From Cucumis sativus (taxonomy: Eukaryota > Streptophyta > Magnoliopsida > Cucurbitales > Cucurbitaceae), in assembly GCF_000004075.3 (NCBI RefSeq), contig NC_026659.2:992001-1056000 (forward strand): DNA of 64,000 nt, read 5' to 3'. The position numbers and the translations under genes were made by a program. Below, piece after piece: positions 24,207-35,758 of this stretch. Below the pieces are notes generated by a model that was not told the origin of the DNA, did no database searches, and saw only the letters and a program-made list of their open reading frames with translations. Position 1 is the stretch's first letter. Each line of letters opens with the position of its first letter.

Positions 24207-27200
24207 GATCAAATCCGAACCGCAACTCAACGTAACGGAGAAAGACAGACGAAAGAGAAAAAGAAAGAAGTTAAAGAGAGAAGAAAACCCAGTTACTGGA
24301 AAGAGCAAAGAGTCAGATAAGGACGACCAAAGGAGAAAGGTGTTCAGAAAAGGCCTCAGAAGCCACATCGAAGGCAGAGTGAAAGTGAAAACGACGACCC
24401 ATGAAGAATTTCATGAAGAATTGAAATGGGTAAGTGGAGTTTTGAGGAACAGAGTCGTAGGTGAAGTTGATTATGAATGGGAAAGGAGGATCGTCGGCCA
24501 TTTAAGCAAACGAATCTGCATAACTCCTAAAAACAAAATCGAAAGAGGAAACCCTAAAAGGTGAAGAGAGTTGAAAATAAGCGAAATTGAAAAAGGAAGA
24601 GGAAAAGGAAAAAAAAAAAAAAGGGAATAGGATTCGTTGAATGAATCGTTGAAGTGGTGGTGGTGGTGGTGGTGATTGTGATTGTGTTCTTTCTGTCCCG
24701 ATTGAATTGGAAGTGTACAATTGGAAAAAACACTGAATTTAGCTCCGCCACCCTCTCTTTTGCATTTCGATTAACTTCATTATCTGTTTTTTCCAATTTA
24801 CCTTTTTTCTTTCTTTTCTTAAATAGTTATTATTTCTTTTATTTTTAAAATATTGTTCAAACACTCTAACTTTCTTACATAACATTGTTACAAAAAATAA
24901 CGTTGAATTTTATTTTATATTGGTTTCTTTTTTCTCTTTCAAAAATTATTTTTCTTCTAAAAAATCAAATTATCATCCTTTTACCCAACCTACAAATATT
25001 TCAACTCAACATATTAAATTTATTAAGTATTATTTAATATATATTATATTTTTAAATTGAAAATGTGAGAGAGACACGTACCTCTGACACCTCCTTAAAT
25101 TAGTCTTTGTTGGATTGACAAATGTAACGATACTATACAAAAAAAATAGTCAAATCTAAACGAAAGTTTCAAATCTAAAAATCTAAATATTAATCACATG
25201 ATACTTTTAGTATTTTTCATTGAATATTTTTTATTTTGAGACTTTTTTTTCGATTTCGAATTTGTTGGGTGTAAATATTTTGTTATAATTTTTAAAAGAC
25301 TTGGTAATAATATTTTTTAGATTTTCTTTCAAACATTTTCTTATATTTATAAATAATTTGATTCATTTTCTTAGATTTGAAAACAATGTTTAGTATCATT
25401 TCTTTTTTTACTTTTAGTTTTACAATAAACATATTGGATTCCTAGTTAGTTTATTGATATATGTAGGTAAAAAATTATAATCAATTTCAAGCATTTCCAT
25501 TTTGCATTATAAGGACTAAATCATTAGAGATTTGGAAGCTAAAAAGATTTGATTATTACAAAGTTAAAAGTATATTATAAACTAAATCGTTAATTACACC
25601 AAAACCAAAAATGAAGAACTAGAATTTGTAAAGGGAAAGAGTAGGAAGAAGAGAAACTAGTAAAGATAAAAGGTAATTTTGATTTTCTAAGAATGAAGTT
25701 ATTGATCTAAATCTTTTTAAAGATCATAAACATATATACATATTTTGTTTTTTTAAGAAACATGAAAGTTATTCTAACATTTTCAACACATGAAAACTCA
25801 AATACACACTAAGAATTAAATTGTCAATAATTAAGTTCCGTGGACTAATTATTTAAGATAATCAACTATTCATCAAATACACAGTAAGATGTTTTTGGAA
25901 ACAAAAAACAAAATAAAATGAGCACTTTATGAGGAAAGTGATGGCCATGAGAAGCACAAAGAAGAAGAAGATAGGAATCTGCGTTTTATGTGCATAAATA
26001 ATTATCCACTAATTCATTGTTTTTATTTTTTATTCTTTTGGAAAAAGTCTAACGAATTTTTAACCTAATTTTACCTATCAATATTGAATGAACCATTCTA
26101 TAACATATATATATATATATGATATGATATCTCAAATAACAAGATTATTTAAGATAATCAACCATGCTATTTAAAAAACAATTATTCAAAATTTTAAATA
26201 TATACAAGTACAATATTATAAAAAAAATATATTCAAAATATAATGTAAAACAGGAAAAAGTATGTTGAAAGTTTGGCCGATAAGACTTAATAATTTTCGA
26301 TCTATTTCCAAGCGGAATTCATAAATTATTTTGCCATAACTTATATGTAATTTCGAAATCCAAATCTTTTGCCAATATATCCGTTGAAAAATAAAATAAT
26401 CTACCAAAATTACAAAACTAAAAGCAAGATAACCATTTTGTTGGGATACAAATTATTCAAACAACAAATTTATAGTAAAAACTTTGGATAATAAAAGAAA
26501 AATGTTTTCAAAACAAATAAAAGTAAGATGGTAATTTTACATATTCTAGAGGTCAAAGGGACAATAAAGCCTTCAAATTGAGTTTTTTTTCTAAAAAGAA
26601 ACATAAACATATTTTCTACACCAACCCATTAAAGTTATTTTTTAAAGAAGAAATTCTATTTTAAAATCTTTTTTTAGAGGAAAAAAAAAACAATGCATTA
26701 GTCGAGAAAATCTTGTAATTTTAAATTACAATTCTTATCTCAAGAAAAAAAAAAAGTGTTAGAGATTATTATTCTTAATTTATATAATTTGAGAACACTT
26801 TTTAAAAGTAGATTGAAAAAATAAAGAAAAGTGTGAATATTGGAGGCAGAAAAAAGTTCACAAAAGCGTGAACATATTTCTTTTCTTCTTCTCTTTCTAA
26901 TGCTTTATTTATTACTCAAAAGGCAAAAATCAAAATACACCACATTAAACATTATCATATGAAAAGAGCACAAATGGAGGGGAGCACAATTATAGGTAGA
27001 ATAGATGATATCAAATATGACTCAAAATCTAAAATTACAAGTTCAAAGAAATTTCATTCAAGTCATTATTGGAACATCCCCCCCAACCACCACTATAAAT
27101 TATACTCAATATGGCATATATATCTACTATAGACCTGAAATATTAATACTGTCATCAAAGGAGCACTAATCAAAATGAAATAAAAGCTACAATAAAATCT

Positions 27201-27245
27201 CTCTCTCAGTTTTCATCTTCAACTACACTCCACCATTCTATGACT
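24207..27245. other. WNK leader/promoter and AT-rich spacer to PUX10
   Basis: The first ~500 bases (read on the minus strand) are purine/pyrimidine-skewed WNK leader, with a (GTG)n tract at about 24654-24673. A 157-codon frame runs on the plus strand through 24091-24564. It is Lys/Arg/Glu-rich because it is antisense to a pyrimidine-rich leader, and is not called. From 24.8 to 27.2 kb the DNA is AT-rich with a (TA)n run near 26104-26121 and no gene. The last few hundred bases include the PUX10 3' untranslated region. Confidence 0.5.
24654..24673. repeat. (GTG)n trinucleotide tract in the WNK leader region
   Basis: Seven consecutive GTG units; on the transcribed minus strand they read CAC/ACC. 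Likely 5' untranslated sequence. Confidence 0.85.
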
Positions 27246-28695
27246 TCATGAGGTTAGGTCCACAAAAAGACTTGCCTGAGGATGCAGTCCAGCTTCTTTC
27301 AAAGACATAGACAGCTTATCAGCACCATAAACAACTCGAGGGAAGTTTGATACCAGATTATAACTATCAACCTCCAAACAACCCAAGGAATCAACGTAAT
27401 CGTAGAGAGTTTGGATTGAAGCAGTACTGTGAAACCTCCGTTCCTTGCGTTCTCCAGTAGGGAACCGCACCAACACCTGGTTGATGGAAAATTTAAAAGA
27501 ACAGTGTTAGGTTCTCTCTTTGTCAGAGAGGAGAGATGTGAGAAGAGAAATTATATGAACAATTTCCCAGGGTGAACTATAGAATTGATGGTAGAAAATG
27601 CGTTGAGAAAATAGAACACATTACTTGTGTAACATTAGGCCCTTTTTCTGGTTCGGCACCAAGTGACATTGCTTTCTCCTGCCGCAGTCTAGCTAAAGCA
27701 GCCTCTCTCTCTGCGGCTTCACGAGCTGCTCTCTCACGAGCCTCTTCCTCCTCTTTCCTTTTCTTCTCAGCTTCCGCAGCTTCCCTTTCAAGGCGCTCTT
27801 GCTCTTCTCTTCTTTGTCGTTCCCTGGCCTGATAGACACACAACAAGATATCAGATGAACATAAAATTTGGAGAGACAACATAAAAACTACAGTTAGTGA
27901 GCAGTTGGAAGGACAAGAAAACTATGAAATTTCAACTGATGCAAAACCGAAGTCAGAAAGTAGTAGCATACTTGATCGGCTTCAAGAGCTGCTCTGTAAG
28001 CAGCATCTTGTTCCTCTCTCAATCGCATGTTATTTCTTCTTTCTTCTGCATCAAGCCTTGCCGAAACCAAAACAGGAGCACTTTCTTCAAGAACTCTCTG
28101 CAGAATCACTAGCATTTCTTCAGCAGTTTTTGGTCCCTCAACCTGAATGAGAAAAATTGGCCAATAAAGAAAAAGAAAGTCTATAAAAAAAGAAATGGAA
28201 AATCTGTAAAAATTGCTTATCAAATCCAAGGTTTTAATGCCTTGGAGATCTGTTCGCAAATGCTAACTTCCAAGACGTTCTGACCAAGATGTAATAAACA
28301 AAATCCTTCCTGCACATTGAACTTGGAAGAATTGAGTTTGTCAAAAGGACGTCTACTCTCCAATTTTACCACTAAAGAATAAAGGAGAAGATGTGCCTAA
28401 GATTATATTCCTTCAATTGCAAACTATCAAAATTGCTAGTGAAAACTTCAATATTGGAACAATCCATCAGATCTTTATGCAAAATCACATATCTTCAACA
28501 ACAGTTTAAACTCACTGAAGGTAGATTTCACCAAGCCATCTTTGTCTTCCATAAAGCAGCCACTAATTATGCAACGAAGATCAGTCTAATAGTTCACTGA
28601 AAGTGGAAATGGCCAAGGTGTCCTTTCTCATGACTCTATTTGTCTGTTTATCTTGCAACCTTGTTGGCTGTGATCACTCACTCGTCTCCCTTCCC

Positions 28696-28726
<31 letters not shown>

Positions 28727-31700
28727 AAAAAAACAGCACAGTTCCTACATTATTGCATGCAGCAAAGAGCTCGATTATCTACCTATGAATCATTCGGAAA
28801 GAAGGTTCTCTCACCATTTGCCACCTTTGATTGTGGTTGGTCAAGTTCTCTGAATTCTTTTTCAGCTTGCTGGTAGTCCACCGGGACTCCTTTATTATTA
28901 TTATGGTAAACTAAGTATCTATTTCCCCATTTTCCCATCAACACCGGCTACTAGTTGAAATCATAACTCACTAGTGTTACACGGGAATTTCCAAAGCCAT
29001 TTCCTCAATTCTGTGTTACTTCTTAAGCAAAATAAAGAATGCCAATTTCCAAGGGTTTTGAGATGACATTCCAATTCTCTAGGTGAAGCAACCTTCTTTC
29101 TTTACTGTTTTCCCACAAAAAAGTCTTTTAACTTTTTCTCTATCGACAGTACCACTTTTAGGATGGGCAGATATAGGTAAGCTATGTGGGTAAGCTAGAT
29201 AACTTTACTTGCCATAAAGTGGGTCTGCCCCATTTCATAGGCAAACAAAAAGTTTTCTAGTTTCCAAACTTCTAGTCTAACCTTTCAATAATATCGTTCA
29301 AAAAGTCTTCATTGTTAGGGCTTCCATAGGATAGGACATTTGGTTTTCCTTTCTTTTTTTTAGCAAGAAACCTGGATATATTGATTCGTTCATGCTACCT
29401 CATAAGTCCCTCAGCCACCTCCTGTATATGAGCCACATGTAAATTTCTATTCCTTCTCACATTTCTTTAGGGCTCTAAACAAATTATTAATCTTGCATCC
29501 TCATGCTAGTACGTCCTTTCCAAGCTGTCCTACACAGTCTCCATTCTCTCTTCTTCCCCTACCTAATTTAACAAAGGAATAACAGCAAGAACACCAACAT
29601 TTAGTAATCTCACTTGTTCAGAAATTGGGCAAAGAGGTAAATCATACTCTTTAGGCCAAATATTGTTAATTTAGTAAAACTCCAACCCAAGTTCATGGTT
29701 CTCAAATTGTCCCAATTTTAATTCTTTCATCCTTTGTTTATAACTTTTGATATAAAGCCAAGAATTCACCTTCATGTCCTCGTCACTTATCAAGCTTCTT
29801 CCATCTGAAGCAAACACCTCCATCTCCTCTAAATTGTTCCCTTTTGCATTCTAGCTCCAAAAAACTCTCTTCAACTACAATACTTTTATGGCTTGGTCTT
29901 TGAGGAAAGCTCTTATTTTCAAATGTAACCAAAATAAACCAATTGTTCCGACTCAATCAAGTCTGAATTAAGATACATTTTCAGCCCCTATACTTTCAAT
30001 CTCGTTTCATTAGTCCCTTTCAAATGATGAAATCTAATCTCTGTACTTTCAACAAATCTGAAAATTAGTCTATATATTGTCAGTTTGAAGTTAATTTTTC
30101 TCGAAATTGGTTAAATAATAATAATAATTTTCTTATAAGAGAGGACATAATGTGAAATGATTCCAAAATGTATAGAGGAAAGGCTAAAAGATATCATGTA
30201 TTTAGAAAAGTTGATAAGAAAATAACAGTAGAGAATATGTTTTAGATTTATTGAAAGTATGAGTACAAATTAGACATTTAAAGGTACAGGAACTAAAATA
30301 GAACAAGTCACAAATTACAGAGACCAAAATGGTGACCTAATGTCTTCTATAATTTTATTACTGATTCTGAAAAGATTCTTGAACTTATCTTCTTCTCAAG
30401 ATTTCATTATCTTTTCATTTGCTTAAGCTTCACCACAAACCCTTTACATGGCCATCCTTATAGATTAGTTTCTCAACTACTCTCATAGCTCTTCCATCAT
30501 TTGAAGAAAACTAGTGTAAAGCATGTATTTTGAATTAAGATCACAAATTTTTCAGCCATGCAAGTCCAAAGAGGGAGATCTAAAAATCCACTAGCATATC
30601 AGAGAAAATCACGAAGTAGAACTTCAAAACCTTTTTTTAAGACATGAAACATTTTAAACACAAGAAAATTGTGTTTTAAACAAAGATATCCAATGAGATC
30701 TTTATTTCAGAATAAAACTCAACATAATTTATTATCATTTAGACCAAATCATAGGGACGTATTTAAACCTGTTTGACTTGTATTCTCGTCAAACAACAAA
30801 TCCACCAAAAAAACGGCGGCTAAAAGGTGCAAGGGTTTGAACTACCATTAGAACACAGAAAAAGGGTTTGCCAGGTACTATTACTTCACACTACAATATT
30901 CGATAGTTAGGGCACACAAGAAAATTTTCCCATATGGTTTCAAACACTGACCACCGGTTGACAAGGGCCCTTACAAGTTCAACTGCACCAAACGTATAAA
31001 TGAAATGGACTCTTCTACTGTATGGCTGCTAGCAAACTCAATCATGAATCATGGCAACTAATTTCCAAATGGAAAGATCATCTATATACTTCAAAATCAC
31101 ATGTGAGCATTTAATCTGATCGGCTGATACTCAAGTAACCTCTCAACGTGATATAACAGTAATACTTTTATTCAATGAAATTAATTTCTCGTAGTAGTAA
31201 CAAAATTAAGAAACAATGTTCCAAGAGAAAAGAAAATAGCAATAAAAATAAGAATACCTGCTGAAGCAGTGCAATCCTCTGATTTGTAGCAGCCATAACC
31301 ACAGCACAAAAAGGGTATCTTGAAGCTTTCAAGCTATTACTCATCTTAAAACCTTCACTAGCGCGAATACTCCCTCCCCACGAAACAAAATTCTCATTCA
31401 CAAACGCAGCAACAGTCTCCGAACACAAGGTCCTCTCACAGAAAAATGGCGTATCCGGATGATCAGGAGAGTGCAAGTAAACAAACAAGAGCTTAAAAGC
31501 GTTTCTCGAACGCTGCAACGCATCCATGAACCCTTCCCCAACGAAACTCGGCCTAATCATCCCATAATCCCTCTCAAACGCCGACACAAAATCAATAGCC
31601 TCCGATGCTGCAGCAGATACAGAAACCAACCGAGCCGACGACTCAGCATTCCGACCAGAACCAGACCCAAAACCTATCACACCAAGAGAATACGAAAGAA

Positions 31701-32055
31701 TACCACCAGCAGCCCAAAATCCAAGACCAACAGCACCCGAAACAAGCCCTAAACTACCAGAAATCACAGAAATCGGAAGCGTTATGATTTTCCAAGCCAA
31801 ACTCGGAGCCGGAGCTGCATTTTCTTGATGTTCCGGTCTATCAAGAATTTCCCGCGTCGGTGGGTCGAAATGGGCATCCCCACCACCACCATCGGCAGCG
31901 GCAGAAGCAGAGGATTCCGAATTGGTGGCAGTAAACGAAGAAACGGCTAATTCGAGGTCCCAACCGTGAGCGGCAAGGATTTCGGTGCAGATTTCGGGAT
32001 CTTCTAAGCCTGTAATCGCTTGGAAATAGGCTAATTTATCAGCAACATCAACCAT
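27246..32055 (-). CDS. PUX10: Plant UBX domain-containing protein 10 (FAF2/UBXD8-type)
   Basis: Four exons on the minus strand: 32055-31258, 28142-27972, 27828-27625 and 27476-27246, all phase 0, encode 467 residues. Domain order is UBA-like (about 5-45, LAYFQAITGLEDPEICTEIL), a hydrophobic hairpin (about 85-135, LPISVISGSLGLVSGAVGLG), a thioredoxin-fold UAS domain (about 150-310), a long Glu/Arg/Ala coiled coil (about 310-375) and a UBX domain (392-467) with the CDC48-binding FPR loop (436-438, SNFPRVVYG). In Arabidopsis PUX10 inserts into lipid droplets through the hairpin and recruits the AAA ATPase CDC48A to extract ubiquitinated oleosins. The same role is inferred here. Intron 1 is 3.1 kb, much longer than the others, and holds a long C/A homopolymer tract. 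It is divergent from the gene at 34880. Confidence 0.95.
28143..31257. other. PUX10 intron 1, 3.1 kb, with unusual content
   Basis: This intron is ten or more times longer than the gene's other introns. It holds a C24-A17 junction (28693-28733) and a 50-codon minus-strand open stretch (29671-29823) that matches nothing I know. The segment from about 28.7 to 29.9 kb is less AT-rich than nearby spacers, suggesting an old insertion of undetermined type. The DNA from 29.95 to 31.2 kb is ordinary AT-rich intron. Confidence 0.5.
28693..28733. repeat. C24 followed directly by A17
   Basis: 24 consecutive C then 17 consecutive A inside PUX10 intron 1. Long pure C runs are rare in plant genomes. The minus (transcribed) strand reads T17-G24. 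Confidence 0.8.
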
Positions 32056-34879
32056 ATCCGGTAAGAACTTAAATCAATAGAAGAATTTAGTGGGTTCTTT
32101 GATTCGTCTCCTTCTTGACTCTTCAAAGATTGATCGGACTCCAATTTTCAATCTCCCGATAGATCAATCGATATAAATCATCACTGAATTGAAATTGTCT
32201 TTCAATATATTGGGAAGTAGATAGATAGAATATAGAAAACAAGAATCGAAGCGATCGATTTTCTTCTTACCATAATGCCCGTCCCGGTTCTTTTTAATTT
32301 CCCAACTATGCCATTCTCTGTCGGGCAACCGGCGAGGGGTTTTCTCGTCATTTTCTCACCCCAACTATAATAATTTTGCTTTAATATAATATTTACTTTT
32401 AAATATATTTTATAAATTATTTTAATTATACCAAGAATTTTTTTTTTTCAAATTTAAATATTCATCTTTTTAATTTGATGGAAATATAAAATTTTGAAAC
32501 AAGTTTAAAAAGAAAAATAACAAATTATCGAAGTTTTAAAGAATTTTAATAATATTATAACTATTCTACTAAAATCAAAATTATTAAAATTTAAACCACC
32601 AAAACAAAGTCTATATGTAAAGTTTAAACAGTATTAAATAAATAAATATGTGAAATTAATTAAATAAAATATCATTTAAACATTTTTACTCAAAGCAAAG
32701 CAGTCCGAAATTGTCATTAATCTCATACTCCTTGTCATGAATTAAATTTCTTATGTAATGACAATTTAAAAAAGAAAAAAAAAACAAAGCAAAAGTATAG
32801 ATAATCAACACGAACACAATTGAATGATATTGCCAAAATGAATATATTTCTTTTGTCATAGTGCTTATACTATCAAACTATGTTTGAAGCATTTCCAACC
32901 CTATAATACAATACTTATGTAAAAATTATATTGTGATGATATTAAAAAAATTCCACAAACTTTTGATGTAAATAAAAAAAAGAATTTGATTTAAAAAAAA
33001 CGAAATATATATAAATAAAATTGAGTTCATCGATAGAGTTCTCGGTCTCTCCAAAGAGGGCACAAGCAGTTCTTATTCTGTTCTTTGCAGAATGAGATAA
33101 TTCACAAAAATCCATACACCCAAACTACGCATTCTTCATTTCAATTCCTTTTCTTCTCTTCCTTCATCCAAAGTTCGACGAAAATTTTCAGAATCGGAAG
33201 AGTATTCGAACGGTACTTGCCTTTATATCTGTTCCTCATACACTTCTTTTTCTGCTCCTTTCTTTTGAGTTCCTTGAATGATTTTTCATGTCTCTGTTCC
33301 TTAATTATTTTGATTTTGTTCCCATCTTCCAACCCACGAGGTTCCGTAGCTGTTATTCAAGTGAAATCTTAAATGCCCAAAATTTGAGTTTCAGGAACTT
33401 GGCATTTTTATTCTATTTATCTGTCGAATGAGATCTTTTAAGTAGTTTATTGTATTTGTTTTGTTAGTATAGCATTCATTTAACTAATATGCATGTAATT
33501 TCTGTTGATCTATGGGTAAATGTTGGTGGGTTATGTGTGTTATTGTTGCTTTATTGATGGCCATTAAAACGCTATAGCTTTTGGTTGGAAATTGCTGCCA
33601 AGTACCTTTTGTTGCTGCAATACCATACCTGTTGCTTTTTCTTGGAAATTGTTGTCATTGCTTGAATGAAGTGAAATTCATTGTAGTAAATTAGTACCAT
33701 TTGTTACTGTAACTGGGGTTGGTTTTTATTTTCAAATGGATGTAAAGTACACAGCTAGTCTATATAGGTAAACATAATTGCTTTTACATTATCTTATATT
33801 CATCAATATGGGAAGCTCATCCCAATCAAACTCAATTTTATAAGCTTGGGTTGGTTGGATTTATAAAGCAGCTAAATTAATTTTGGTCTATTCTTAGCTC
33901 CATTTGAACTGTGTTAGCTGTGAATAGCTCCGTACACATTTTCTCAAGCCCTTGACGCTTAGAAGTTGTCTTCAGTCTTATAGAATCTTAATATTAATAA
34001 ATTTCTAGTTCTAACAAAGTTGTGGAAATTCAAACTTGAGCTTTAAGAGAGGTTTATAACGCAACCAATTAAGTTTCTAGTTTGAATTGCCAATACCTTC
34101 CCTGTGTGCAATAAGTTCCCCAATATTTGAAATAACTTTTTGCAAACCATTTTTTTTAAATGAATGATTATTTATTTCTGATAACAACTCCTAGTTCTTC
34201 TAGACTTTGCTTTATTTCTATTTTATTATAAATCAAGTTGTTAGTTGTTTTATGTGATCTTGGTGCTATTTGTCCAAATGATATTTATCAGAAGCTGCTG
34301 ATTTATGACCTTCACCAAATGTAAACATGGTTGTTCAACTTGACTCTTGATGGTTATGCTCATTGTTTGTAACTCAAATGATTTTTAATGTTGGTTTGCT
34401 TAGACAAGGAAACTGACGTGTAAAATCCTACTTTCTACACTTTTTCAGTTTTTCTGGTTGATGTAAGCTACTTGTTTGTGGCCGAAAGGTATTTTGAGGT
34501 TTGTAAATTCAACAGCGACAATATGGATATTGCCCTGCCCTTAAAGAGGGCAGAGCTGAAGCATCCAGTTCCCGTAAACTTAACATGGCTATAGTTGGCG
34601 CAACAAATGAGTGGAGAGGAAATAGCCACCCAATCTAGATTGAAGTATACGTCAATCTTAATTTTCTTTGGTTGGCCCCTGCTTGGATTGCTGTTTTGAA
34701 AATGTTCAACTGAGATTTCATCTCTCAGCAAAATGAATTTTGGACACATTGGGTCCTGCTTGATTGTCTATTCATGTACTTTAGCCCCATCCTGAGTTGA
34801 AACTGTCTTAGAAGTACATGGAGAGAGCGAATAGATCTTGAAGACAGATTCAGAAAAAGGGTTGTTTACATCTGAAGCA
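32056..34879. promoter_or_regulatory. Divergent region: PUX10 promoter and long leader of the BTB-like gene
   Basis: PUX10 fires leftwards from about 32.1-32.3 kb. A plus-strand TATA-like box (TATATATAAATA) is at about 33006-33017, followed by a pyrimidine-rich stretch. This places the rightward transcript start near 33.04 kb, 1.8 kb before the start codon at 34880. Most of that 1.8 kb is probably a leader intron. A plausible acceptor is the AG at 34810-34811. A seven-codon upstream ORF (34818-34841) would remain in the leader. Confidence 0.45.
33006..33017 (+). promoter_or_regulatory. TATA-like box for the gene at 34880
   Basis: TATATATAAATA, followed 30-50 bases later by a pyrimidine-rich leader-like segment. 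Assignment depends on an unproven leader intron. Confidence 0.4.
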
Positions 34880-35758
34880 ATGTCCATACTTCCTAGTGCC
34901 AAATTTGCAGATTTAAGCCCCACAAAAGATGTTTTTGTTTCAGCCCTCGGCTTTGCTTTGTCAATTAACAGTCCATGTGCCCCATTTGGAGATGAACTTC
35001 AAAGATCTGCTCAGGAACAAGTTGACTACATGTTAAGGGCAGACGCCGACACGTCATTGGTAATAAAGGACGATGAAGTAAAATCCGTGTTGAAGACAGG
35101 ACTTTTTAGAACTTGTAGATCATTTGAGAGGGAGCTATCTTCCCTACTTTTGGAGCCTGACCTTGCATCTCAAGCCAAAGAAGACAAAATACTGAGGACA
35201 TTATCTGATCTTGAATGGATATGTTCTTTACTTCCAAAGATGAACTTAATGAAAGACTTCGTTTACAACTGGATCGAGATATCTGGGAACATTCTGAAGG
35301 TAATCGAAGACGAAAAGTTGAATTCTTTAATGTGGGGTTTGAAACTTAAGTTGATTGAGATGACCAACAAAGCCTTGGAAGCTGTTGGCTATGGCACCGT
35401 AATTCTTCCTGCGCCATACCGCTTGTCACTACTTAAATTCTGGCTTCCATATATCAGGAAGATGAAGCCTCTACTAGATTCGAAGTGCATTGCAGAGACA
35501 GATTTTCGTTACAAGATGGACGAAGAACTGTGCATGAACATTGAGGGGGCAATTGTTTCTATGGTATTGGCATTGCCTTCAAATGATCAAGCAGGTATCT
35601 TGGCAGACTGGATGAAAGCTGAGGAAATACAATATCCTGATTTAACAGATGCTTTTGAATTATGGTGTTATAGGACCAAATCTGCAAAGCGGAGATTGAT
35701 TGAAGGTTTTGACGGAGCTTGCTCTGACAACAGTGATGATGGTACAATCAGCTTTTAA
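34880..35758 (+). CDS. BTB/POZ-family (At3g05675-like) C-terminal-domain protein without visible BTB domain
   Basis: A single ORF of 292 codons starting at the first true ATG; the frame opens earlier at a TTG directly after a stop. The C-terminal two thirds resemble the all-helical region shared by plant BTB proteins such as At3g05675 and At1g63850. It has a repeated Leu-rich layout, APYRLSLLKFWLPYIRKMKP, an AIVSMVLALPSNDQAGILADW block and the terminal DAFELWCYRTKSAKRR. In that family the analogous end reads roughly 'lpl.qQ..iL..W...f...c.ni..AFe.WwrR'. The usual ~100-residue N-terminal BTB fold, which binds CUL3 ligases, is not seen. Either the gene lost it, it lies in unrecognised upstream exons between 33.0 and 34.8 kb, or this is a distinct subfamily. 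Function unknown. Confidence 0.6.
   Translation: MSILPSAKFADLSPTKDVFVSALGFALSINSPCAPFGDELQRSAQEQVDYMLRADADTSLVIKDDEVKSVLKTGLFRTCRSFERELSSLLLEPDLASQAKEDKILRTLSDLEWICSLLPKMNLMKDFVYNWIEISGNILKVIEDEKLNSLMWGLKLKLIEMTNKALEAVGYGTVILPAPYRLSLLKFWLPYIRKMKPLLDSKCIAETDFRYKMDEELCMNIEGAIVSMVLALPSNDQAGILADWMKAEEIQYPDLTDAFELWCYRTKSAKRRLIEGFDGACSDNSDDGTISF

Noticed and set aside
24091-24564. 157-codon plus-strand ORF rich in Lys/Arg/Glu
   Set aside because: It is antisense to the WNK first exon and pyrimidine-rich leader; its composition follows from that strand bias and it resembles no family.
31459-31787. Plus-strand ORFs of 97 and 60 codons opposite PUX10 exon 1
   Set aside because: Antisense shadows of the PUX10 first exon, whose minus-strand frame is clearly conserved.
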